Shown: piece by piece, positions 36,756-46,532 of the stretch
How the letters are laid out: each line of letters starts with the position of its first letter
How positions within the stretch are numbered: position 1 is the first letter of the stretch
Assembly (NCBI GenBank): GCA_002436415.1
Contig: DJMA01000005.1
Location: 100,745 to 164,744 of the forward strand
Reading direction: 5' to 3'
DNA: 64,000 bases
DNA from: Bdellovibrionaceae bacterium UBA6502
GTDB lineage: Bacteria; Bdellovibrionota; Bdellovibrionia; Bdellovibrionales; UBA840
The notes under the pieces: generated by a model
Seen by the model: the letters and a program-made list of their open reading frames with translations, nothing else
Database searches by the model: none
What the model was told of the DNA's origin: nothing
Program-made: the position numbers and the translations under genes

Positions 36756-38597
36756 TTATTTCAAAACGATCTGCCAATGAATGGGCCGGTTGCTAGCACG
36801 ATCACTTTTTTCGATATGCATTCTATGGTGCAAGGTTTCTTGGTCGTGAGCTTGTCCTTTCTTATGAACTTGAAGCTTCAGATCGATCACATAGTGGTCC
36901 GTATTGCCCACATTGGCCAGTTTTAGCTCCAAATCAGGCTCTGAAACATCCACAACTAAATCTCGAACCAAATACCATGAGCCCGAATGTTTTTCATAAA
37001 CCAAAAGGCGGCTTTCAGCATCCGAGCTTAATACTAAATGCTGAGCTATACTTAAACTTAGTTTAAAATCTACTAACTTTAAGTTACTGCGCGGCTCTTT
37101 TAGTTCTTGGGCAATTTTTCTAGGAACAGGAAGAGCATCTAATTTTTTCTTGAACTCTTGATCACTATTATCAAATTTAAAATGAAACTCTGTTAACAAT
37201 TCATTACTAGGATTAAAGGAATACATTTTTGACAAGAACCGATCCAATATCAACAAATGATCCTTCTCAATAAAACATACATCCGAGGGAAACAAACTTT
37301 GCTGTAACTGATCAGAAACAACAGAAAGTTTTTTCTCGGTAATAGAATATGAAAGAAGTCTTTTGTTCATAGCATCTAAGAAGTACAAAAGACTTCCTGA
37401 GTTCCAACACAAACCCGTTGGATAGGCCAGATCGGCGTAATTTTTTGCTAACTCATTTTCCGTTTTTTCAAAAAGATTTTTCATATGAGTATTAGTACAG
37501 AGGCACAAGGCATTTCTCATACTATCAGAAACAAAAAGAAAACCTGGAATTTGCGTATTTAGATACTGTGGATTCAAAAAGGATGACATCATCAAAATGT
37601 CTTCTCTACCATCTCCCCTTCCATTCCCAGCATAGGACTCTGCTATGTCTTGTTCGAGATCGTATTTTAAAATTTGCTGGGAACCGGTGTTGGAAATTAG
37701 CAATTGAGTTTTACCAGATATTTCGAGGAGCTTAACATCACTTGGACAACTTAAACTCAGCCTTTTGCCTTTATGTTTCACGTTGGAGTGAAAATTCATT
37801 ACACCATTTCCAAGAACATTGGTTACTTGTCTACTTTCCAGATCGGCACATTTAATCCTATGATTCCATGTATCAGCAAAAAAAAGACAACTGCCTTGCA
37901 AACACATGCCTTGCGGAAAATTCAACTGGACATTGTCAAAGTCACCTTCGCTGTCCCCTAAGTCACCACTGCCAATTTGATCTAGAACTTTTCCATCTCT
38001 ATCACAAATTAAGATTCGATGATGCCCACTATCAGCAATAAAAAGGCGTGAGTTGTTTGCGTCATAGCTAATGCGGCTAGGAAAGCGTAGAAACTCATTT
38101 TTTTCCTGCGGTTTGGCCAATACAAAGGAATTTAACTTTCTTGTGGTTCCTGATTGAAGAGATTGGTTCATTAGCTGCAAACACAGTTCGTGGGTTTTCT
38201 TAAGATCTAACATTCCAGAACCTAAAAATCGTCGTCTCCCTAACTGATCATAGACCAAGACCCCGGCCTTTTCTTTGAAACCATGTATATGATCAAAGTC
38301 TTTTTTCTCGTCAAAAAATACAGGTGAATTGATGTCGTAGCGATGAATGCATGCATTTAAAAGCTCTAACTTATTCTCAGCTTCGTAACTGGGGCTGAAG
38401 ACAAAAACCAAAACCATATGCTCTTTATAATGCTCAGCCCACTCTTTGAACTTTTGAATGTAAATTTCTGAGAGCATTTCCGTAGGTCTAAAACTTAAAA
38501 CCACCACCAGTTTTCCTAAAAAGTCTCTAGCATCAATCGGCTGACTATTGTTTACGCATCTTAGTGATAGTAATTCTTGATATGAATTGGTGCTCAA
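36756..38597 (-). CDS. Thioredoxin-like/NHL-repeat protein (NHLRC2-like layout)
   Basis: 613 aa with no signal peptide. Residues ~1-140 look like a thioredoxin/peroxiredoxin fold (GKLVVVLSFRPTEMLSEIYI... VFVFSPSYEAE) but lack a CxxC redox pair. Residues ~165-460 hold NHL-type propeller blades: YDANNSRLFIADSGHHRILI, FADTWNHRIK, LISNTGSQQILKY, DAMNKRLLSY. A beta-rich C-terminal region follows. The same order occurs in NHLRC2 proteins. Function unknown; with the missing cysteines a binding role is more likely than redox chemistry. Confidence 0.8.
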   Translation of the reverse strand: MSTNSYQELLSLRCVNNSQPIDARDFLGKLVVVLSFRPTEMLSEIYIQKFKEWAEHYKEHMVLVFVFSPSYEAENKLELLNACIHRYDINSPVFFDEKKDFDHIHGFKEKAGVLVYDQLGRRRFLGSGMLDLKKTHELCLQLMNQSLQSGTTRKLNSFVLAKPQEKNEFLRFPSRISYDANNSRLFIADSGHHRILICDRDGKVLDQIGSGDLGDSEGDFDNVQLNFPQGMCLQGSCLFFADTWNHRIKCADLESRQVTNVLGNGVMNFHSNVKHKGKRLSLSCPSDVKLLEISGKTQLLISNTGSQQILKYDLEQDIAESYAGNGRGDGREDILMMSSFLNPQYLNTQIPGFLFVSDSMRNALCLCTNTHMKNLFEKTENELAKNYADLAYPTGLCWNSGSLLYFLDAMNKRLLSYSITEKKLSVVSDQLQQSLFPSDVCFIEKDHLLILDRFLSKMYSFNPSNELLTEFHFKFDNSDQEFKKKLDALPVPRKIAQELKEPRSNLKLVDFKLSLSIAQHLVLSSDAESRLLVYEKHSGSWYLVRDLVVDVSEPDLELKLANVGNTDHYVIDLKLQVHKKGQAHDQETLHHRMHIEKSDRASNRPIHWQIVLK

Positions 38598-38659
38598 AAC
38601 TCCCCCAGAACTATGTTTTTTGTTTTGAATACTTAGGCTATTTTATATTAAGCTTAGTC

Positions 38660-39178
38660 GTGGGTAAAAAACTATTTCTAAAGCTTCTCGTAATTTACAG
38701 TTTCCTTTCAAGCAGCATGGCTTTAGGCCAGCAAGACTATATAGAAAGTCTTGAGCCAAGTTACAAAACAGAGAGACAAATGCCCAAAAGCCTTAAAAAT
38801 ACTTTGTATTTAGGAGCCTATGTTGGAAGCATTTATCTATTGAGTCGCTTAGACGCAAACTCCACTTGGCTAGGGATGTTTTATATGGTTCCCGCTATTT
38901 ACCCTTTTTACAAGGAAGAAGACGATCTAAAGGATTGGGAACAATCCATTTTTTCAGAGAGCATTGCTCTTGGCAGTTTGAGTTTATATAACTTTTTTGC
39001 CATCAATTCCGATCAAAAAACAGACTTTGAAGTATTCCGCGAAAATATTTATGCCAATTTAGTGGTATGGACGGCACATAGTCTCTTTAAAGACTATTAC
39101 CAAAAAAACACTAGGCTCTATGTCCTTCCTTATTTAGGAAAAAATACAAGTGGATTGTACCTAGAAGCAAAGTTTTAG
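38660..39178 (+). CDS. Small exported or membrane protein of unknown function
   Basis: 172 aa from a GTG at 38660, chosen because it gives a signal peptide (MGKKLFLKLLVIYSFLSSSMALG); the frame is open upstream to 38564 inside the divergent gene, and the ribosome site is weak, so the start is uncertain. One or two further hydrophobic stretches (YLGAYVGSIYLLSRL, LGMFYMVPAIYPFY) and a C-terminal end LYLEAKF resembling a barrel terminus. No family recognised. Confidence 0.62.
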   Translation: MGKKLFLKLLVIYSFLSSSMALGQQDYIESLEPSYKTERQMPKSLKNTLYLGAYVGSIYLLSRLDANSTWLGMFYMVPAIYPFYKEEDDLKDWEQSIFSESIALGSLSLYNFFAINSDQKTDFEVFRENIYANLVVWTAHSLFKDYYQKNTRLYVLPYLGKNTSGLYLEAKF

Positions 39179-39206
39179 TATATACTTCTCTAACAATGAG
39201 GTTTTT

Positions 39207-40484
39207 ATGTTGAAGAAAAATGATTCAAACTATTATTCCATGAACGACATCTCCTTAGCGGAGCTTGCAGACAAATACCAAACTCCGCTTTATGTTTATA
39301 GTGCTGATCAAATCAGAAAGAACATTCAACATTTACAAAGCGTATTGGCTAAGTATTTTGATTCCTACCGAATTCAGTACGCTGTAAAAGCCAATACCAA
39401 TCCCCACGTTTTAAAAATCGTAAAAGAGACAGGAATTGGTGCCGACTGCAGTAGCCCTTTAGAACTACGCTTAGCAAAACAAGCTGGTTTTCCTATGGAT
39501 CGATCTACCTACACAGGTAACTATGAAAGCCCTGAAGACTTTAAACGAGCCGTTGAAAGCGGTGTAAATTTAAATCTTGATGACTATCATCGAATTACAG
39601 ACTTAAAAGAAATGGGAATTCTACCCGAGTTCGTTAGCTTTCGAATTAATCCCGGAATAGGACGAGGTGGCTTTGAGCAAATCGTTACCGGTGGTGCCGA
39701 TGCCAAATTTGGTTTTCCCTACGAAGAAACCAGGAAGGCCTACCAAACAGCCATCGAAGCTGGTGTAAAACGCTTTGGAATCCACATGATGACTGGTTCA
39801 AATATTTTGGAACCTTTTTATTTTGCAGAAATCACTCAAAAGATTTTTACGATCATTGAGAATTCCATTAATGATCTAGGAATTGAACTGGAGTTTATTA
39901 ATATTGGTGGTGGACTTGGAGTTCCTTACACCAAAGAGGAAGAGGCTCTGGACTTGGATCAAAGCTTTAAAATGGTTTCCGAAGTTTTTAAAAAGAATCT
40001 TCCAAATCTAAACATCGGAAACCCAGAAATTGCCTTAGAACCAGGTCGATATCTGGTTGCTAACTCAGGCGTCCTACTTAGTAAAGTTACACACGTAAAA
40101 AGATCTTATCGCAATTATGTAGGAATAGATGCTGGGATGAGTACTCTACTACGCCCTGCCATGTACAAAGCCTTTCATGACGTTAAAATGGATGGTCAGG
40201 AAGATTTTCTAAGTAACGAGCCTAGTGATCACTATAGAATTTGTGGGCAAATTTGTGAAAACTCAGACATCCACCCTCTAGATCGAAGTTTTAATCAGCC
40301 AAAGGCTGGTGATTTAATGCTGATTGAAAATGCGGGAGCCTATGGTTTTACAATGAGTTCAAACTACAACAACCGTGTACGACCTGCTGAAATACTTTTG
40401 GATGGCAGTAGCGAAAAAGTAATTCGCGTCCGTGAGACAGAAGAAGATGTCCTTAAAAATGTTCCTGATTTTGAGTTAAAATAA
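39207..40484 (+). CDS. lysA: Diaminopimelate decarboxylase-like PLP enzyme
   Basis: 425 aa, group IV decarboxylase. PLP Lys61 is in YAVKANTNP; FRINPGIGRGGF, GGGLGVPY, EPGRYLVANSG and CENSD (the CExxD substrate motif) are present. The family HxHxGS segment reads HMMTGSN, so its second His is replaced. It most likely makes lysine from meso-diaminopimelate in the cytoplasm. Another group IV substrate cannot be ruled out. The stop overlaps the next start by one base (TAATG), so the acyltransferase is coupled. Confidence 0.87.
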   Translation: MLKKNDSNYYSMNDISLAELADKYQTPLYVYSADQIRKNIQHLQSVLAKYFDSYRIQYAVKANTNPHVLKIVKETGIGADCSSPLELRLAKQAGFPMDRSTYTGNYESPEDFKRAVESGVNLNLDDYHRITDLKEMGILPEFVSFRINPGIGRGGFEQIVTGGADAKFGFPYEETRKAYQTAIEAGVKRFGIHMMTGSNILEPFYFAEITQKIFTIIENSINDLGIELEFINIGGGLGVPYTKEEEALDLDQSFKMVSEVFKKNLPNLNIGNPEIALEPGRYLVANSGVLLSKVTHVKRSYRNYVGIDAGMSTLLRPAMYKAFHDVKMDGQEDFLSNEPSDHYRICGQICENSDIHPLDRSFNQPKAGDLMLIENAGAYGFTMSSNYNNRVRPAEILLDGSSEKVIRVRETEEDVLKNVPDFELK

Positions 40485-41380
40485 TGTTTCGATTTTTACC
40501 TGCTCCTATTGCAGGATCTTTAGCCCTGCTTCTTTTGATAGTGCACACCACGGTGTGTGCATGTCTAATCGTTATGACGGCTCCAGTAAAAATAGTTTTA
40601 AGGCCTTTTCGCAAAGACACTAAGTTCATCCCTTTTTACCGAGCCGCATACCACCTTTGGTACAAAGCCCTGCCATACTATTTTCGCCTTTTTGGAACTG
40701 TAAAAATTAACATACACCTACCAAAAGATAAAATTGAGAAAGATAAAAGTGGATTGTTAATCAGCAACCACCAAAGTTGGGTCGACATTTTAATTGTGGC
40801 AGGGGCCTTGAGTAACAAAATAGCCAGTCCTACCTTCTTTTTAAAACAAGAGTTAATTTGGGTGCCCATCGTTGGCTTACCATGCTGGGTGATGGATCAC
40901 ATTTTTGTGAAGAGATATAGCAAAAAAGAATTAGAGAAAAACCCAGAGCTTAAAGGCCAAGACATTAAGACAGCCAAACGTAAATGTAGAAAGCTAAAAA
41001 ACTACCCAACTACTGTTATCAATTTCGTAGAAGGAACCAGACTTACTTCGAAAAAATACGAACAAAGTCCTAAAAAACTAAAACACCTTCTTCCGGCAAA
41101 AGCCGGTGGAATCAATTTTACTTTAAATGCATTAGGCAAAAAAATCACTTACCTTTTAGATGTATCTATTGTCTATCATACAGATCACCAAGACAAAATT
41201 ATGTGGCAAATCCTCACTGGTCGAGTCAGAGAAATCGACTTACACATCAGAAACATTCCATTAGAAGAAAGCTTATTCGGCAACTACGAAAAAGACCACA
41301 TCTACCGAGAAAATTTCCAAAACTGGCTAAATGACATTTGGCAGGAAAAAGATTTGATCATTGATAAACTACACAGCTAG
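40484..41380 (+). CDS. PlsC-like acyltransferase (YihG type)
   Basis: 298 aa. An N-terminal membrane segment (~8-30) precedes the acyltransferase motifs NHQSWVDIL (His-x4-Asp), NFVEGTR and KAGGINFTLNAL. Length and the KLKHLLPAKAGGI block resemble Escherichia coli YihG more than PlsC itself. It transfers an acyl chain to a lysophospholipid or related acceptor at the inner membrane. Coupled to the lysA-like gene by a TAATG overlap. Confidence 0.87.
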   Translation: MFRFLPAPIAGSLALLLLIVHTTVCACLIVMTAPVKIVLRPFRKDTKFIPFYRAAYHLWYKALPYYFRLFGTVKINIHLPKDKIEKDKSGLLISNHQSWVDILIVAGALSNKIASPTFFLKQELIWVPIVGLPCWVMDHIFVKRYSKKELEKNPELKGQDIKTAKRKCRKLKNYPTTVINFVEGTRLTSKKYEQSPKKLKHLLPAKAGGINFTLNALGKKITYLLDVSIVYHTDHQDKIMWQILTGRVREIDLHIRNIPLEESLFGNYEKDHIYRENFQNWLNDIWQEKDLIIDKLHS

Positions 41381-41445
41381 GCCTAAGTTTTTATAAAAAC
41401 AATCCACGATCCGAACAAGAAAGAATAGTTTTAAAAAGATTAGGC

Positions 41446-42735
41446 TCAAGATTTGGATTTGTCCAAATAGCTCTGCACCACTGCCGCGCCAATGATGTCG
41501 CCTTCAACGTTAACGGCTGTTCTGAAAGTATCTAATGGTCGTTCTACAACAAGTAAAATACCAATACCCTCTAGCGGAATACCAGCTGCCAACAAAACCA
41601 TTTGCATGGCACTCATACTTCCTGAAGGCATTCCTGGAGCTCCTACTGAAGAAAGCATTGCCATGAAAAAGATACTGATAACTCCAACAGGGCCAAGGTC
41701 AACATTGAAGAGATAGGCCAAGAATACAGCCGCCACACCTTCAAACAAAGCCGTACCGTCCATATTCATGGTAGCACCCAATGGGAAAACAAAACCACTC
41801 ACAGACTTGCTTACACCAAGCTCTTTTTCAGCAACTTCCATGGATACAGGTAAAGTAGCAGAACTAGAACTTGTACTAAAGGCAACTACTAAGGCTTTCC
41901 CTATTTTTCGAAACAGTTCAACATAAGAGATGCCCGTTGTGAACTTAGCAATGAGTGGCAGCACAATAAATCCATGCACAAGTGTCGCACCAAAAACCAC
42001 CAAACAAAAAGAAAGTAAACTCTCAAAAATATTGCTTGAAACCTTTAAACTCAAATCGAATACAATGGCAAATAATCCAATGGGTAAGAACTTGATCAAA
42101 ACTTTTAAAAATTGGTTTAAGATTTGATTTACTTCATCAACCACTTTCGACAAAGAGTTTTCTTTAGGTAATACGTAAATGGAGCATAGACCAAACATTA
42201 AAGCAGCGAAAACTATTCCTAAAATGTTATTGGTCATTAATGATTCAAAAGGATTCACTAAGGCTTTTGAAAAAATCTTACTCAAAATATCACTTAAACC
42301 TGTAGCTTGTTGTTCGATAAATTGCTTAGGAGCACTATATGCGAAGGCACTCGTTCCTGATTTTATATCATCCACTGAAATTTGCACACCTGCTGCCTCC
42401 CAAGGATGAATAAAAAACACTACGGTCAATCCAATTAGAATCGCTATAAAGGTCGTTCCTAGATAATATAGAATCGCAATTTTTCCGAGGGATCTTAAAC
42501 GCGTCAACTCACCAATATGAAACAACCCGCCAAGTAAGCTGAAAAAAATCAAAGGAGCAATCAACATTTTTAAAAGCGCTAGAAATGAGTTTTTAAGTAA
42601 TAAAATCCAAGAATAAATTTCTGGAGCATCACCAGAGAGCCAAGAATTATCACCAAAGCCCTTTGCCAATGCAAAAGCTATGATAGAACTAAGTAAACAA
42701 AGGAAACTGGTATTGGTGGTAATTTTTTTTAACAT
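41446..42735 (-). CDS. Dicarboxylate/amino acid:cation symporter (DAACS family)
   Basis: 429 aa with ~8 membrane helices and re-entrant loops. The hallmark Ser-rich loop STSSSSATLP and the NMDGTALFEGVAAVF motif are both present, followed by SVGAPGMPSG. Takes up glutamate/aspartate or C4-dicarboxylates with Na+ or H+. Which substrate cannot be read from the sequence. Transcribed alone. Confidence 0.93.
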   Translation of the reverse strand: MLKKITTNTSFLCLLSSIIAFALAKGFGDNSWLSGDAPEIYSWILLLKNSFLALLKMLIAPLIFFSLLGGLFHIGELTRLRSLGKIAILYYLGTTFIAILIGLTVVFFIHPWEAAGVQISVDDIKSGTSAFAYSAPKQFIEQQATGLSDILSKIFSKALVNPFESLMTNNILGIVFAALMFGLCSIYVLPKENSLSKVVDEVNQILNQFLKVLIKFLPIGLFAIVFDLSLKVSSNIFESLLSFCLVVFGATLVHGFIVLPLIAKFTTGISYVELFRKIGKALVVAFSTSSSSATLPVSMEVAEKELGVSKSVSGFVFPLGATMNMDGTALFEGVAAVFLAYLFNVDLGPVGVISIFFMAMLSSVGAPGMPSGSMSAMQMVLLAAGIPLEGIGILLVVERPLDTFRTAVNVEGDIIGAAVVQSYLDKSKS

Positions 42736-43033
42736 CTTGCCTTCTCTGGTTGCTTTCTCCCTATCGGACTTTTGGTCGACATTGTTTAAAAACCGAAACT
42801 TTTTAGAGAAAGACTCTCTGAATAATATAGAAATCTCTATAAATCAAAAGCATGTTTCATATTCTTAATTTTTTATGTTTCAAAACAAGACAACTTTATT
42901 CCTACTTGCGAATCATTCCGCCCTAGCCTGATAATTTCTAAAACTTATTACTTTATTTCATAAAAGCTCAGTTATCCTAGAAGCAACAGACGCGTGCCGG
43001 GGCAAGGCCGTTTTAATTTACTAAGGAGATCTT

Positions 43034-43318
43034 ATGGGCGCAGCAAAGAAAATAGACTTTAATGAGAAAAGTTTTAACCAAGGAGCTGTACAAAACTTTA
43101 GGATCATGGATGGCGAAAAAGATTTTATCCACTTTACGGAAGGCAGTCCTTCCAATGACTACTTAATTTTTAGGGCCATTGAACCCATCAAGGAGTTTTT
43201 CGCCTACTTTCCCGTTCACCTTTCTCATTGGATGAAAACGGGAGAGATCTACAGTTCAAAAATAGAAAATGAAAAACAAAAGAACAAAGACAAATTCCCC
43301 TACCATGGCAATTTCTAA
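43034..43318 (+). CDS. Small protein of unknown function
   Basis: 94 aa with AAGGAG before the ATG. It is soluble, with an aromatic-rich centre (YLIFRAIEPIKEFFAYFPVH) and a Lys/Glu-rich tail. No signal peptide. No family recognised. It stands alone between the DAACS transporter and the 250-aa gene. Confidence 0.72.
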   Translation: MGAAKKIDFNEKSFNQGAVQNFRIMDGEKDFIHFTEGSPSNDYLIFRAIEPIKEFFAYFPVHLSHWMKTGEIYSSKIENEKQKNKDKFPYHGNF

Positions 43319-43481
43319 GAATTGAGAGTTAGTTCCGAATTTCTAGAAGGCCTAGTTATTGTTTTTCCGGAAACCCGGATAAAATAAGTAACTTAGGCCT
43401 TTTCTTATGCATTTCATTTGGCACCAAATTTGAAACAAATACTACTAGCAACTAGTTGTAACTGATTTGGGAGAGATTGAA

Positions 43482-44234
43482 ATGGAAGCAAAAAAACAAA
43501 TTAAATGGACCTTATTCGTAAAAAGACATTGGAAGATTGAAGACCTCATTCGTGAGCTTATGCCCGAATACTTCCACAGAAATATGAATCAATTAAAATG
43601 GTCGGAAAAACTACCAAACTTTCCCGAACCATTGCACTTTTCAAAGCTATTTCAATTTTACGACACAAGCTTCCGCTTTAAAAACTTTAAAACAGCTAGT
43701 TTTGAGCAAAAAAAGCAATACTGGAACCTCGCTAGGACATTCTTTCAGTTTCAAGATTCCATCGATAGCTTATTGCCAGACGAATTATTAAAACAAATGA
43801 ATCAAAATCAAAAAAGAGATCAGTTAAAAGCATTTTTAAATGCCTTTATTGAAAGAAAAATGATTGAAGAAAAGTATAGCCTCGAAGCCAACGAGCTTAG
43901 CCTTTTAATCATTAGTCTTTTACAGTTATGCTCCGCTACCCATAGCCTAAGTTTTATCATGCTGTATCGCTTAATCCATAATGACATCCTCATGCCGATA
44001 TTAGAACAATCAAAAAACTCAGGAATGAGTTCTCGTTTTCGCCTAACAGAAAAGAATTTTAATTTCGAAACAAGCTTTGGGCTCCCTAACTTCTATCCCA
44101 TTTCCTTTGACGACCTTTTGCAAACACATCGGGTTGTGGAAACGACTCACCTACTTTTAGACGATTACCTAAAGAACAATAAAGATATTGCAAAGCAAGT
44201 GAATGCATCGAGGATTTACTTGGAAGAACTCTAA
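43482..44234 (+). CDS. Cytoplasmic protein of unknown function
   Basis: 250 aa from ATG 43482, preceded by GGGAGAG; an upstream in-frame TTG is less likely. No signal peptide or clear membrane helix. Rich in aromatic residues and Lys; mostly helical. No family recognised. An EamA transporter starts 20 bases downstream, so they may share an mRNA. Confidence 0.75.
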   Translation: MEAKKQIKWTLFVKRHWKIEDLIRELMPEYFHRNMNQLKWSEKLPNFPEPLHFSKLFQFYDTSFRFKNFKTASFEQKKQYWNLARTFFQFQDSIDSLLPDELLKQMNQNQKRDQLKAFLNAFIERKMIEEKYSLEANELSLLIISLLQLCSATHSLSFIMLYRLIHNDILMPILEQSKNSGMSSRFRLTEKNFNFETSFGLPNFYPISFDDLLQTHRVVETTHLLLDDYLKNNKDIAKQVNASRIYLEEL

Positions 44235-44254
44235 AAGCTGAATAGATTGCCCGG

Positions 44255-45136
44255 ATGAAAGATTATGTCTATTACTCACTGATTTCGGTGAGCCTCTTTT
44301 CGATGGCAAGTATTGTTTACACAACCTACTCCAAGCGCTTCTCAGTGGCTTGGATGAATTACTTTAAAGCAAGCGTTGCCTGCCTGGGATTTTTAGGCAT
44401 TGCTCTCTACACCAGGCAATTTCAAATTCCAAGTATCTACAGTCTTGTAGTTCTTGGAGCTAGTGGTGTGATCGGCCTCTGCATTGGTGATATGCTGTTG
44501 CTAAAATCCTATACCACCTTAGGCCCCGGAAGAACCTTGATCGTATTTAGCTTCCATCCCATTTTTACAGGACTGGGCTCGTATTTTTTATTTGGCCAAG
44601 GCCTTTTAATTTCGCAAGCAATCGCCATTTTCTTTATGTTAATTTGCCTTTTCCTTCTCGGCTCAGAAAATATTGATGAAAATAAAAAATGGCAATTTGG
44701 CCCCTTACTCATTGCCATTGGTGCTATCAGCTTGGACGCACTTGGAGTTTTACTAACTAGGATGGCTTTTGAACATGATCCTGAAATGGATAGTTCAATG
44801 GCAAATTTGATTCGATCCTTCTTCTGCGTAATTGCTTTTAGCATCTGGACTGCCAAATCTAAAATTGGACTGATTGGGCATTTTAGAAAACTTCGCCTTA
44901 GCACTCGTTTATTTATATTTGTAGCCTCCCTTTTCGGAACCTGCGTAAGTTTGTTCGTATATTTGAAGGCTTTAAAAATCGGTCATTTAGCAACCATTAG
45001 TGCGATCGTAGCTACCGGGCCATTATGGGCAGCAATTTTTGAGTTTATCTTTTTTGGCGAAAGGCCCACAAAAAAACTCTATTACACCTTCATTTCTTTC
45101 GCCTGTGGAATGTACTTCCTTAATGCTGGCTTTTAA
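44255..45136 (+). CDS. EamA/DMT-family transporter
   Basis: 293 aa with about ten hydrophobic segments arranged as two EamA repeats. It is not a close copy of the EamA protein encoded at 4754. Inner-membrane exporter or importer of small metabolites, substrate unknown. Closed by a strong terminator. Confidence 0.87.
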   Translation: MKDYVYYSLISVSLFSMASIVYTTYSKRFSVAWMNYFKASVACLGFLGIALYTRQFQIPSIYSLVVLGASGVIGLCIGDMLLLKSYTTLGPGRTLIVFSFHPIFTGLGSYFLFGQGLLISQAIAIFFMLICLFLLGSENIDENKKWQFGPLLIAIGAISLDALGVLLTRMAFEHDPEMDSSMANLIRSFFCVIAFSIWTAKSKIGLIGHFRKLRLSTRLFIFVASLFGTCVSLFVYLKALKIGHLATISAIVATGPLWAAIFEFIFFGERPTKKLYYTFISFACGMYFLNAGF

Positions 45137-45168
45137 AAAAAAAGCTCTGAGATACTCAGAGCTTTTTT
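45135..45168. terminator. Bidirectional terminator between EamA and PiT genes
   Basis: GCTCTGAG-ATA-CTCAGAGC, an 8-bp perfect stem flanked by A9 and T6 runs, between two convergent stops. Confidence 0.88.
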
Positions 45169-45189
45169 CATTTATTTGTTGAGAAAACT

Positions 45190-46251
45190 TTATCGATCCA
45201 ATTGAGCTATATTTTGCTTTGCCAAGAATTCTTTTTCATCTTTTGAAGTCATATTTTTTTTCGGGATAATTTTTTCTACAACACCTGGTTTACTAGGTTG
45301 AGCCATTTTCGTTAGGATTGGTAAACTCAATGCTAAAATCACACTCACCGCCAAGCCTCCCGTGGCCTTCATAATGTCTTTACCTATTACTGGCCAAACT
45401 TCAGATTGATTCTTTAACTTTAAACGCATATTGATCGCCAGTTCACGACCTGCCAACAAGCCGATAAAAACCCAGGTCGTACTCATAGGAACTTTGTTCA
45501 TCCCTTTAAAGTAAAAAAGCATAAACGCAAAAATTAGATCAATCATAGTCGCAGAACGGATGTCGGCGGTGTTTGTTTTTGAGCTAACAATCTTTTGAAT
45601 TTCTCCCCCACGATTATAAAAGATGAAGGCGCTCATTAATAACATTACAGCTAAAGCAGAGGAAATTTCTAAAAAGCTCAATTGACGAGGAAGATATACA
45701 AAAATGTTGGCCAGATCTTGGATCAACCACTGACTCCATAAAAAAGCAGTACTTACCCACTGCGCTGCAATCCAAAACTTTCGATTGGCCTGGGCTTTTT
45801 CTTCGTTCAAAAAGTGTTTTTGATAAATTTTTGAAACGGCAAAATAGATCACCGAAGCACCAATAAAGGCTACAAAGTATCCTAAAATAGATTTTTGCAA
45901 CATTGGTCCAAGGGCCTTTTGCGAAAACAGAGTTAAAACTAAAAATGTGGTACTGACCGGAAACCCAAATCGAGTCAAAAACAATAAAATTACAGGAGGT
46001 AAAACATGGACCCAGGTAAATTCCGTCGGTAATGGTATCTTCGATAAGCGACCATAAGAAGGATCGCCATTATGTACGGCCCACCCGTAAAGAACAACTG
46101 CGGCTAAAATCCCACCAGCAAATAGCCAGAGTTGCCACCAGGCTCGCTTATCATTAGAGTTTAAAAAAGTACCCAAGGTTTGAATGGAATCATTTGCCAC
46201 AATCGAATAAGCAGCAAATAGAAATCCTAAAAGCATAAACACTTCTTGCAT
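45190..46251 (-). CDS. PiT-family inorganic phosphate transporter
   Basis: 353 aa. The PiT signature is seen in both halves: ANDSIQTLGT near the N-terminus and RFGFPVSTTFLVLT / STTWVFIGLLAGRELA later. About ten membrane segments. It probably imports phosphate with H+ or Na+; some members carry sulfate instead, so the substrate is not certain. The Lys-rich C-terminal tail (ending QNIAQLDR) faces the cytoplasm. Confidence 0.85.
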   Translation of the reverse strand: MQEVFMLLGFLFAAYSIVANDSIQTLGTFLNSNDKRAWWQLWLFAGGILAAVVLYGWAVHNGDPSYGRLSKIPLPTEFTWVHVLPPVILLFLTRFGFPVSTTFLVLTLFSQKALGPMLQKSILGYFVAFIGASVIYFAVSKIYQKHFLNEEKAQANRKFWIAAQWVSTAFLWSQWLIQDLANIFVYLPRQLSFLEISSALAVMLLMSAFIFYNRGGEIQKIVSSKTNTADIRSATMIDLIFAFMLFYFKGMNKVPMSTTWVFIGLLAGRELAINMRLKLKNQSEVWPVIGKDIMKATGGLAVSVILALSLPILTKMAQPSKPGVVEKIIPKKNMTSKDEKEFLAKQNIAQLDR

Positions 46252-46532
46252 CGGGAGACCCTCCTGACTCTTAAATTTTGAGCCTGATTTTTTGTAGTCT
46301 GTTCAAAGCGATAAATAAACAATAGATATCCCCACTAACAAAGATCTAATTAAAGGTCCAAGTTTGCGGATGATTCCTCTGGCAAAGCCTTTGACATGAG
46401 GTGTAAAAAACACATTTCCTTTTCTTTTGATTGAAATTTTACAAAATTAGACAAGCTAAAACAGGTGCAAAGTTTTTCAGCACAAGCTGCCAAAATCTTT
46501 GCCCAAATCCCAAATCAGACTATGATAATTGT

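Noticed and set aside
46346..46376. Eroded end of the IS/MITE family (AATTAAAGGTCCAAGTTTGCGGATGA)
   Set aside because: It matches pieces of the terminal repeat (AATTAAAGG.CCA.GTTT, then GCGGATGA) but in the wrong order and without a partner end. Too short to call.
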